From Phaeocystidibacter sp965659415 (GTDB taxonomy: Bacteria > Bacteroidota > Bacteroidia > Flavobacteriales > Schleiferiaceae), in contig CBFHVA010000010.1 of the NCBI GenBank assembly GCA_965659415.1, positions 1-64,000 on the forward strand: DNA of 64,000 nt, read 5' to 3'. The notes beneath the pieces were generated by a model. That model saw only the letters and a program-made list of their open reading frames with translations. It was not told the DNA's origin and did no database searches. Positions 48,396 to 55,951 of the stretch are shown here, piece by piece (positions within the stretch are counted from its first letter, which is position 1; the number at the start of each line of letters is the position of its first letter). A program made the translations under genes and the position numbers.

Positions 48396-49607
48396 ATGTT
48401 ACTACTACAACTTTCGTGGCGAAACTTATGGCGAAATCGCCGACGCACGCTTATCACCATTGCGGCGGTGCTCTTTGCCGGCTATTCCGTCATCTCCATG
48501 CGCACACTGCAGCTCGGATCATACGACAATATGATTCGCAATACCGTGGGTGCCTTTGGAGGATTTTTACAAGTTCAGGAATCCCATTATTGGGATGAGC
48601 CCATTCTGGACAATTCCTTCGAAACGGACTCTCTCCTCTACCAAAGAATATTGAGCATCCCAGGAGTGCAAGGCGTATCACCGCGTTTAAGCAGTGGCAG
48701 CTTGGCCAGTTCAGGTCGTCGTACGAGGGTTATCCAAGTTTTGGGAATTGATGCGGAGCGCGAAGCTCAACTAAACCTTGAAGCTCAACTTCAAGAAGGC
48801 AGCGCCGTCCCTTCAGATGGTGTAATTCTCTCTTCCAAACTGGCGGACTACCTGCAATTGGGCTTTGGAGATTCCGTAGTTCTCATTGGTCAGGGATTTA
48901 GAGGTATGAGCGCTAATGCCTTACTCCCTGTTCGCGGCATAATTAAACTTCCTAACCCAGAGCTCGATTCACGAGTGGCCATAATGGATGTGTCGGTAGC
49001 TCAGTATATGTTTGCTACGGGAAATAGACTTACCTCATTTGCCATAAACACTGAAGAAGGTGCTGATTTGCTTGAAATTCAGAATTCCATCCAAAGTGAA
49101 TTGGATACGGCCTCTTTTGCGGTTATGAACTGGCGTGAAATGATGCCTGAGTTGGTGCAGACCATAGAAGCAGATTCAGCTGGGGGTGTTCTGATGTCTG
49201 GAGTACTCTACATCGTAATAGGCTTTAGTTTATTTGGCACTTTCATTATGTTGGCCGCCGAACGAAAACGAGAATATGGGATGCTCATAGGACTGGGCAT
49301 GCGGAAGACACAGCTCATGATTATGGCATTTTTTGAGGCTCTGTTCATGGCGGTTATAGGCAGTGGATTGGCAATTCTCATTAATCGCCCTCAATCGCTA
49401 TATTTCCATCATAACCCCATTCAACTCACAGGACAAGCGCGCGATGCATTGCTCGAAATGGGTATGGAGGCTTCAATGCCTGCTTCCATCGACTGGAGTA
49501 TTCCCCTCACCCATGGAATGATACTCGTGGTACTCACACTGATTATTGCTTCATACACCTTGATATCAATTAAGAGAATTAAACCGGTTTCGGCCATGCG
49601 GTCATAA
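48396..49607 (+). CDS. FtsX-type ABC transporter permease (LolC/E, MacB-like), first of two
   Basis: The protein has 403 residues. It has an N-terminal helix (about 15-37, after SWRNLWRNRRRTL), a large periplasmic MacB_PCD-type domain at about 38-260, and three C-terminal helices in an FtsX domain (about 265-395). The FtsX domain contains the conserved ERKREYGMLIGLGMRKTQL motif. LolCDE and MacB permeases of this class do not move solutes across the membrane but pull lipoproteins or drive periplasmic work. The ATPase of the system is encoded four genes downstream of tetR, at 51853. Spacing to the next permease is 3 bp. Confidence 0.9.
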   Translation: MLLLQLSWRNLWRNRRRTLITIAAVLFAGYSVISMRTLQLGSYDNMIRNTVGAFGGFLQVQESHYWDEPILDNSFETDSLLYQRILSIPGVQGVSPRLSSGSLASSGRRTRVIQVLGIDAEREAQLNLEAQLQEGSAVPSDGVILSSKLADYLQLGFGDSVVLIGQGFRGMSANALLPVRGIIKLPNPELDSRVAIMDVSVAQYMFATGNRLTSFAINTEEGADLLEIQNSIQSELDTASFAVMNWREMMPELVQTIEADSAGGVLMSGVLYIVIGFSLFGTFIMLAAERKREYGMLIGLGMRKTQLMIMAFFEALFMAVIGSGLAILINRPQSLYFHHNPIQLTGQARDALLEMGMEASMPASIDWSIPLTHGMILVVLTLIIASYTLISIKRIKPVSAMRS

Positions 49608-49610
49608 GCT

Positions 49611-50846
49611 ATGGATACGTTACGAATCATCATCACCATTGCATGGCGCAACCTTTGGAGAAGTAAGGTGAGAAGCCTAGTTGTTATCCTCGCCATGACC
49701 ATGGGCATTTGGGCGTGTATTTTTCTCTCGGGTTTTGCCATTGGTATCAACGATCAGCGCACCGATTCTGCCCTATCTACTTATCTTGGCTACGCCCAAG
49801 TTCATGCTGATGGATGGAAACAAGACGGGGCAATAGAATACGTCATTCCCAATATTAAATCAGTAGAAGACGTACTGGAGAGTGAGCCTGGGTATGTGGC
49901 CCATAGCGCCCGTATCGTCCAATTTGGAATAGCAAGCTCTAGCAGGGGAATTCTGGGAGTTCAAATTGTAGGCGTAGACCCAGCTGCAGATACTTTAGTT
50001 TGTGATTTGAACACACGTCTTATTAAAGGGGAGTATTTACCCGATGGCAGGAGAATACCGTTGGCTTATGTTGGAGAATCCTTGGCTGAAGAATTGAATT
50101 TGGAACTGGGAAGTAGACTTCCCTTGGGATTCCAGCACGTCGACGGATACCCTACTCAAGAGTTGTTCAGAGTGGGAGGCATCTTCAAAACCGTTTCATC
50201 GGTTTATGATAAATCGACCATTCAAATCAGACGAAGTGATTTTGCCAAGTTTATGGGCATAGAGCCCAATGAGGCGCATGAAATTGTATTGCGCCTCAGT
50301 GATAAGGAGAGTGCGCGCGTTTATGCCGAAAATGCCAATGCACAGATGCATGGGGCGCTTGTTGAATCATGGCAAGAAGTTTCGCCAGACCTGGGATACG
50401 CCGATGATATGATGGCTTTCAGCTTGTACATCTTTATTGGCATCATCGTCTTTGCCATAACCTTTGGCATCCTGAATACCATGCTTATGGCCATTCTTGA
50501 AAGAAGAAGAGAGCTTGGAATGCTCATGGCCGTGGGGATGAATAGAGGTCGCACATTCACCATGATTGTATTTGAAACCTTCTTTTTAGGCTGTATTGGC
50601 GCGCCCATAGGCATCTTGGTTGCACACGTTTCCTTGCTCATTTCTGGCAGAACCGGCTTCGACTTAAGTGCGTTTGGCGACGGCTTGAACAGCTATGGAA
50701 TGGATAGCTTTATTTACCCCGTTCCAGTGCCAGATTATTACTTGGGTATTTCATTAATGGTGGTTGTAATGACCCTGATAGCCTCTCTAGTGCCCGCCTT
50801 CCGGGCACTTAGACTGAATCCCGTTGAATCCATTCGTTCCGTATGA
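49611..50846 (+). CDS. FtsX-type ABC transporter permease, second of two
   Basis: The protein has 411 residues with the same layout as its neighbour: N-terminal WRNLWRSKVRSL and first helix (about 20-45), periplasmic domain with GIVGVDPAADT-like strand (QIVGVDPAADTL), then three helices with ILERRRELGMLMAVGMNRGR. The two permeases are diverged paralogues and probably form a heterodimer like LolC/LolE. The gene ends 4 bp inside the next gene. Confidence 0.9.
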   Translation: MDTLRIIITIAWRNLWRSKVRSLVVILAMTMGIWACIFLSGFAIGINDQRTDSALSTYLGYAQVHADGWKQDGAIEYVIPNIKSVEDVLESEPGYVAHSARIVQFGIASSSRGILGVQIVGVDPAADTLVCDLNTRLIKGEYLPDGRRIPLAYVGESLAEELNLELGSRLPLGFQHVDGYPTQELFRVGGIFKTVSSVYDKSTIQIRRSDFAKFMGIEPNEAHEIVLRLSDKESARVYAENANAQMHGALVESWQEVSPDLGYADDMMAFSLYIFIGIIVFAITFGILNTMLMAILERRRELGMLMAVGMNRGRTFTMIVFETFFLGCIGAPIGILVAHVSLLISGRTGFDLSAFGDGLNSYGMDSFIYPVPVPDYYLGISLMVVVMTLIASLVPAFRALRLNPVESIRSV

Positions 50847-51856
50847 TTAAAATGTTTCTTTGTCTATCTATATTCGGCAGCACTTTATGCTTTGCGCAGC
50901 GAGAGAACATCGTCAGTTTTCGCGATAACCTGGTGCTTACGGCGGTCTTGAACACCAAGGACGAAGCTTTTGACTTCACCAATGATCGAGGACAAACCTT
51001 GGAATATGCCACAGCTCCCATCACCGGACTTGGAATGGGCATAGACTACAAGTGGTTCACCTTTGAATATACCAAGCGACTTAACTCGTTTTCAAATGAG
51101 GGGCTCTACGGTCACACAGAGAATTTCGGTATCGGATTTGGCTTTACCATGCCCAAATGGTACTTCCGAAACTTCTTGGAGATGTACGATGGTTATCACA
51201 TGACCAACCCCGATTTATTGCGCTTTAATTACCTCGACAGTATAGGAAGTTATCCCTATCGGCCTGATATATCTACATTCAGATATCTGGCTACTTTCAA
51301 TTGGATTTTTAACAGTGATACCTACTCGAGTATGGCTAGTTTATGGCAGCTCGAACGCCAAGAATCCAGCGCTGGATCGTGGGTTGCTGGTGTGACCTAT
51401 TCATTGAATGGCATATTTGGAGATAGTGCCTTTATTCCAGAAATCCAATCCATCAATTTTCAAGATGCGGCAGGCATTTCTGCAGTGGGTAATCAGACAG
51501 TTACAGCCAATATCGGTTATCAATACACTTTTGTGTTGAGCAATTCTAAAAAGTGGTTCGTCCACCTAGGCTGGACGCCAGGTTTCGGCGCCCACTGGGG
51601 TTCGGCGTACAGCAACGGGACCGATGAGTTCCGACGATACGGCCCCCAATTCGCCCTCAGTTCTGAGGCTCGTTTTATTGTGGGTTACAACGGGGATAAT
51701 TGGTATTATGGATTCACGGCCATCAGCTATGGGACGATAGAGGGTACGGGAAACAACCCAATATCCAGCTTTAACAATTACAACAGAGTATACTTGGGTT
51801 ATCGATTTAGCTTGCCCGAAAAGGTGAGCAAGAATCTTGAAAAGATAGGATTATGA
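50843..51856 (+). CDS. Predicted outer-membrane beta-barrel protein, DUF4421-like (first paralogue)
   Basis: The protein has 337 residues. A signal peptide (MFLCLSIFGSTLCFAQ) is followed by a beta-strand-rich, aromatic-rich protein. Residues such as GLGMGIDYKWFTFEYTKR, YDGYHMTNPD, YPYRPDIS, NSDTYSSMASLWQLERQESSAGSW (in parts) and the final VYLGYRFSLP resemble DUF4421 proteins of Bacteroidota. The gene at 52595 encodes a clear paralogue with the same landmark order. The function is unknown. Lying between the permease and ATPase genes, it is probably an outer-membrane part or acceptor of the export system. It overlaps both neighbours by 4 bp, so it is translationally coupled. Confidence 0.75.
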   Translation: MIKMFLCLSIFGSTLCFAQRENIVSFRDNLVLTAVLNTKDEAFDFTNDRGQTLEYATAPITGLGMGIDYKWFTFEYTKRLNSFSNEGLYGHTENFGIGFGFTMPKWYFRNFLEMYDGYHMTNPDLLRFNYLDSIGSYPYRPDISTFRYLATFNWIFNSDTYSSMASLWQLERQESSAGSWVAGVTYSLNGIFGDSAFIPEIQSINFQDAAGISAVGNQTVTANIGYQYTFVLSNSKKWFVHLGWTPGFGAHWGSAYSNGTDEFRRYGPQFALSSEARFIVGYNGDNWYYGFTAISYGTIEGTGNNPISSFNNYNRVYLGYRFSLPEKVSKNLEKIGL

Positions 51857-52554
51857 GCAGCTTAGAAACGGTAGTTGAGGTAAAGAATCTTCACAAAACC
51901 TATGATGCAGATGCTGTTGCGGTGCATGCTGTGGATGGAGTTAACTTGGAGATTCGTGAAGGTGAGTTTACGGCCATTGTAGGCCCGTCGGGATGCGGGA
52001 AAACAACCCTTCTAAATATGATCGGTGGCTTAGACCGCCCTACCCAAGGGGATATTATTGTGAATGACGTGCACATTCAATCGCTACGCGAGAATGACCT
52101 CATAGACTTTCGACTGAGAAATATCGGATTCGTTTTCCAAGCTTATAATCTCCTACCCGTACTTACCGCCCAAGAGAATACCGCGTTTATTATGCAGTTG
52201 CAGGGTGTGCCTAAAGAGGAAAGAGCAGCTCGAGCTCGTCAGCTTCTACATGCGGTTGGGTTAGAAGGTCGAGAAGGAGATAAACCCTCCCAACTCTCGG
52301 GTGGACAACAACAACGAGTGGCGGTAGCGCGGGCCTTGGCTTCTCGTCCGCGGTTTGTAATTGCAGATGAGCCAACGGCAAACCTAGATAGTCACTCTAC
52401 CTCCAAATTGTTGGATATCATGGCCGAGCTCAATAGAGAAGAGAAAATTACTTTCGTTTTTGCGACACACGACCAAAGAGTCATTGATAAAGCACGAAGA
52501 GTGATTACTTTAGAAGATGGAAAGGTGATAAACGACGAAAAACGCGTTAACTAG
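51853..52554 (+). CDS. LolD/MacB-type ABC transporter ATP-binding protein
   Basis: The protein has 233 residues. Walker A is at 44-51 (GPSGCGKT, Lys50), the Q-loop is VFQAYNLLPVLTAQEN, and the ABC signature LSGGQQQR is at 148-155. Walker B with catalytic Glu173 is in FVIADEPTANLD, and the H-loop is FATHD. This is the LolD/MacB/FtsE subgroup that pairs with FtsX-type permeases. It should power the two permeases at 48396 and 49611; insertion of a barrel gene between permease and ATPase genes is unusual. It overlaps the preceding gene by 4 bp. Confidence 0.95.
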   Translation: MSSLETVVEVKNLHKTYDADAVAVHAVDGVNLEIREGEFTAIVGPSGCGKTTLLNMIGGLDRPTQGDIIVNDVHIQSLRENDLIDFRLRNIGFVFQAYNLLPVLTAQENTAFIMQLQGVPKEERAARARQLLHAVGLEGREGDKPSQLSGGQQQRVAVARALASRPRFVIADEPTANLDSHSTSKLLDIMAELNREEKITFVFATHDQRVIDKARRVITLEDGKVINDEKRVN

Positions 52555-52594
52555 TATCAGAGCTTTCGGGAAACATACCATCTTCATTTTTACA

Positions 52595-53593
52595 ATGCTC
52601 TCCGTTCTTGCGGCCCCTGTAGGAATAGCACAGCAGGATAGTTCCTATATCACAGATTATCGCGATTTCGGAAATTTGAGCTTGGCGTTAGAGCAAAAGG
52701 CTAATACCCTCTCGTTGGTTAACCGAGGCGGTGATTTTATCCAGCTCAGAACAAACAACGGACTCCCCCAGTACGGGATTATGTTCAGTTATAAGTGGTT
52801 GAACGCGTGGGCGACGACCTCGATAGGTAATGCGACTTACAGCAATCCCTTGAGAGGAAAAACCGACAACTTAGGTTTAGCAGTGGGCTATACAGGCGAC
52901 CATTGGTGGATGCGGGTGTTTTACGAGCGATACACTGGGTTTCATGTGGCCAATCCAGAAGCGTATGACCCGAATTGGTTTGACACCCAAACAAACTATC
53001 CATTGCTTCCTGATTTAACGACTCATACCGTATATGCCAATGCATACTATGGATTCAATGAAGAGACCTATTCGCACCGTGCGTTCTTGTGGCAGAGCCA
53101 GGCTCAGAAGAAGTCGGCCGGAAGCTTTTTGATCGGAGTATCAGCTGGTTACGACCGTGTGGCTGCGGACTCTTTAATCGTTCCCAGTGTAGCGATTCCT
53201 CAATTTTATTCGATTCGCAATATTTCGGGATATGAGACTATCACCATTGGCACCAACATAGGATATACCCACACTTGGGCTTTTAACCGACGATGGTCTT
53301 TAGGATTGATGTTTGCCCCAGGAATTGCCACCTCTTATGGACGTACCGAAGAACTGGGAGTCCCTTCAAGAGAATTATCGCTTGATTTTGGGGCTATGGC
53401 TGAAGGGCGTTTCATATTGTCATATCATCACGAAAGATGGTACGGTGGAATCGCGGCGAATGCTTATATTCTTACGAAGCCTTTGGGTAGTGATTTCTTT
53501 AATAATGCCCACACCTATATCCGATTTAACGTAGGATATAGACTAGACATGCCGACAATGCCATTCCTTCGTCCGTTTGGATTGTCCGACTAA
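52595..53593 (+). CDS. Predicted outer-membrane beta-barrel protein, DUF4421-like (second paralogue)
   Basis: The protein has 332 residues from the ATG at 52595. It is a paralogue of the 50843 product; matching landmarks are YTGFHVANPE, YPLLPDLTT, NEETYSHRAFLWQ, KKSAGSFLIGVSAG and ADSLIVPSV. The signal peptide from this ATG (MLSVLAAPVGIAQQ) lacks a basic start. In frame just upstream are residues ending GKHTIFIFT that would complete a normal signal peptide, but no ATG, GTG or TTG precedes them before a stop at 52529. The true start is therefore unclear. It follows the ATPase by 40 bp and precedes another barrel by 2 bp. Confidence 0.75.
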   Translation: MLSVLAAPVGIAQQDSSYITDYRDFGNLSLALEQKANTLSLVNRGGDFIQLRTNNGLPQYGIMFSYKWLNAWATTSIGNATYSNPLRGKTDNLGLAVGYTGDHWWMRVFYERYTGFHVANPEAYDPNWFDTQTNYPLLPDLTTHTVYANAYYGFNEETYSHRAFLWQSQAQKKSAGSFLIGVSAGYDRVAADSLIVPSVAIPQFYSIRNISGYETITIGTNIGYTHTWAFNRRWSLGLMFAPGIATSYGRTEELGVPSRELSLDFGAMAEGRFILSYHHERWYGGIAANAYILTKPLGSDFFNNAHTYIRFNVGYRLDMPTMPFLRPFGLSD

Positions 53594-53595
53594 TC

Positions 53596-54783
53596 ATGAA
53601 AACGCTAATTCAGACCCTGTTCTTGGTATGCATTTCCACAACGGCATTTGCACAATCTGTTCAAGTGGGAGGGTATCTGAAGTATTTACCGTCACATACT
53701 TTCGTGAATAAGGGCGTTCTTCCGCCAATATTTGAAGATGCCTTTCCGTCTTCTTTTGGCGACCATCTCATTCACAATCGACTAAATATTAGCCTGGAGT
53801 CTGCCACATATCAAGCTTGGTCTGTTAACCTCGGCATGCGCAATCGAGTATTTTGGGGCTATCAAGCCAATACGGATGCTTTTAAATTGGCCTTGGAGGA
53901 AGACCCTGGATTGGTTGATTTGCGTTGGTTATGGAATCCCAATGGTCAAATACTCTTCCACACCGAAGTTGATCGGTTGAACTTCTCTTACCAAAGCAAT
54001 CGATTTACCTTGAGAGTTGGGCGGCAACGAATCAATTGGGGGATACATAATGTGTTCAATCCTAACGACATTTTCAATCAGTACAATTACTTCGACTTTG
54101 ACTACGAAGAGCGTCCAGGTGCCGACGCTATCTATACGCAGTATTACTTGGATGATGGCTTCTCTTCATTTGAGTTAGCCTTCTCTCCCAATTTCGAAAC
54201 GACCGAGGAAAGCACTGCCGCACTTTTGTATCGTTCCAATTGGAGGGGATATGATTGGCAGGTACTTGCAGGATATGCATTCTATGATCTTGTACTCGGA
54301 GGTGGATGGGCTGGTAACCTAGGAAGAGCAGGATTTAAGGGCGAAGCGGCATATTATCACAGTACGGACACAGCGTTAAGTGAGAGCAATTTTACAGGAA
54401 CCTTGGGTGTCGATTACATGTTCAATAATGGCGTCTACGGAAGCGTCTCATACTTGTACAATGGACTGGGTTCGCTTAATCCGAGCGTGCTGGATCAACT
54501 TTCATTGAGACAAACTCGCTTGTCATCCAAGAATATATTTCCATATCGCCACACAATCATGTTGAGCACCTCCTATACGCTCAGCATGTTATGGACCATT
54601 GATTTAGCCTGGTTTCAATCGCACAATTTCGACCAATCGGCCTTCGTGCCTGGCCTTCGTTATAGCATTTCTAATAACTGGGACGCCATGATACTTGCTC
54701 AGGTGTTCAGTGTTCGAACGGAGTCTGACAGAATTGCGCTGTTTACTTCGGCGATTTTTGCTCGAGTGAAGTGGAGCTTCTAA
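53596..54783 (+). CDS. Predicted outer-membrane porin-like barrel (DUF1302/alginate-export-like)
   Basis: The protein has 395 residues. A signal peptide (TLFLVCISTTAFAQ) is followed by a beta-barrel-like sequence. The segment TLRVGRQRINWGIHNVFNPND (as GRQRINWG and VFNPNDIFN) is the hallmark of DUF1302 and alginate-export-like barrels. In Proteobacteria these occur beside 'outer membrane lipoprotein-sorting protein' genes and transporters. The C-terminus ends in Phe (RVKWSF), as BAM substrates do. It is the last gene of the TetR-led operon. It is likely an outer-membrane channel or lipid/lipoprotein exit; the substrate is unknown. Confidence 0.78.
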   Translation: MKTLIQTLFLVCISTTAFAQSVQVGGYLKYLPSHTFVNKGVLPPIFEDAFPSSFGDHLIHNRLNISLESATYQAWSVNLGMRNRVFWGYQANTDAFKLALEEDPGLVDLRWLWNPNGQILFHTEVDRLNFSYQSNRFTLRVGRQRINWGIHNVFNPNDIFNQYNYFDFDYEERPGADAIYTQYYLDDGFSSFELAFSPNFETTEESTAALLYRSNWRGYDWQVLAGYAFYDLVLGGGWAGNLGRAGFKGEAAYYHSTDTALSESNFTGTLGVDYMFNNGVYGSVSYLYNGLGSLNPSVLDQLSLRQTRLSSKNIFPYRHTIMLSTSYTLSMLWTIDLAWFQSHNFDQSAFVPGLRYSISNNWDAMILAQVFSVRTESDRIALFTSAIFARVKWSF

Positions 54784-55224
54784 TCGTGACAATGCGAATG
54801 ATTATTAGCCTAGAGCCACTTACTAGCGTAGGCTCAAAACAAAAGAAAGATAGGGGAGAGACATCTGGGAGAGATACCTCTGGACGGTTAGGATGGTGAA
54901 ACTGCGGCAAGTTTGTGTGGTTGCCCGGGGCGAGTTCCCTCGACCCCAATTCAAGTTCGGGAATGTTCAAAGGTTTTCCGGAGGGTAAACGGATAAGTTC
55001 AGATTGAGTGGCAAATAGTCATTTGATGCCTTGAGAATCGAGATGTGTGGAATTGAATTCAGAACTTTAAACTGGGGACAGGGGTGCTCGCCCCATGGGG
55101 AGCAACCCCACCTCCCGAAACGAGTCCGCGCCACACAACCCCATAAACCCCAGAAAATGTTCCTTGCCCGCCTTTATGAACACAAGTGTCAGCACCAAGC
55201 AGCACCAACCGGGTAATCGTCTAC
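54784..55224. other. Intergenic stretch without a supportable gene
   Basis: Seen here: weak inverted repeat AGCCTA/TAGGCT (54807-54834) after the barrel gene; a short tandem repeat GGGAGAGACAT / GGGAGAGATAC (54854-54877); and a GC-rich hairpin GGGGTGCTC ... GAGCA-A-CCCC (55081-55109). Short ORFs lack coding character. No tRNA-like cloverleaf was recognised. Confidence 0.5.
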
Positions 55225-55255
55225 TAATAAAAAACCCCGACAAGATGCCGGGGTT
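55225..55255 (-). terminator. Rho-independent terminator after the LPP20-like gene
   Basis: On the minus strand AACCCCG / CGGGGTT (55249-55255 with 55233-55239) is followed by TTTTTTATT. Confidence 0.88.
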
Positions 55256-55277
55256 CCATTGGTTTGGTGTGTATCTC

Positions 55278-55862
55278 CTATCGATTGTTGCGATAGTTTT
55301 CCATTTCTTCTTCAAAAGTCTCTTTGAAGCGCTCGTAATTGTAATCAATGCGGATTACTTCGTCTTCGCTCAAAGATTGGTAGTAGAGCTCAGCCAAATT
55401 CTCAGCGCTCAACTCAATTGCCACATAGTAACGGTACATATCGTCACCGCTATCGCGATTTACTCGTGTGTTTACTTCGCAAATCTGACGAATACCACGA
55501 AGCGTTTGATTCACAACTGTGCGCGCGTTTTCTTCGAAGCGCTCAAGAACTTCTTCACGGTTGTTCAGCTCACGCGACATTACATAGTTGTCGCCAACCA
55601 ATTTCATAACACTCTCGATATCTCCTGCAAGCTGAGCTTTTGCATTGCTCATAGCCTTGCGCTTGGCCGTCATCATGTCGATGCTTTCCCCAAAAGCGTT
55701 AGCTCTAAAGGCTTCGTCATCTGTAAAGTATTCAGGGCCGGAGCAAGGAATATTGATGACTACTTCATCTTCTTGGACTACTGGGTCTGAACTTCCGCAG
55801 GCTACCATCACCATGGCTGAGAAAATGACAGCTGCTAATCTGTAGGTGGTTTTAAGCTTCAT
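55278..55862 (-). CDS. LPP20-like lipoprotein
   Basis: The protein has 194 residues with a lipobox (VMVAC, Cys22). The mature part begins with an acidic linker, then IPCSGPEYFTDDEAFRANAFG and SIDMMTAKRKAMSNAKAQLAGDIES (in parts). This is the LPP20-type pattern, where a conserved 'A..KA..NA...L' helix follows a short strand. It continues with a YYVAIELSAENLAELYY strand-helix and a charged C-terminus. LPP20 domains occur in envelope lipoproteins of unknown function. The gene stands alone, divergent from the AddB-like gene with 89 bp between starts, and ends at a strong terminator. Confidence 0.72.
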   Translation of the reverse strand: MKLKTTYRLAAVIFSAMVMVACGSSDPVVQEDEVVINIPCSGPEYFTDDEAFRANAFGESIDMMTAKRKAMSNAKAQLAGDIESVMKLVGDNYVMSRELNNREEVLERFEENARTVVNQTLRGIRQICEVNTRVNRDSGDDMYRYYVAIELSAENLAELYYQSLSEDEVIRIDYNYERFKETFEEEMENYRNNR

Positions 55863-55951
55863 AGTTACTCTGTATTTACGTTGTGCGATTTTACTTGATT
55901 GTATTACCTTTCTCTTTGCGAATGTAGGTTAATATCTCTTTTGAAAAGACC

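Noticed and set aside
54940..54975. Possible tRNA-like T-arm (GTTCCCTCGACCCCAATTCAAG)-type stretch
   Set aside because: No acceptor stem, anticodon arm or CCA end could be fitted around it.
55095..55790. Plus-strand ORF of 231 codons
   Set aside because: It is mostly antisense to the LPP20-like lipoprotein and crosses its terminator; no family features.
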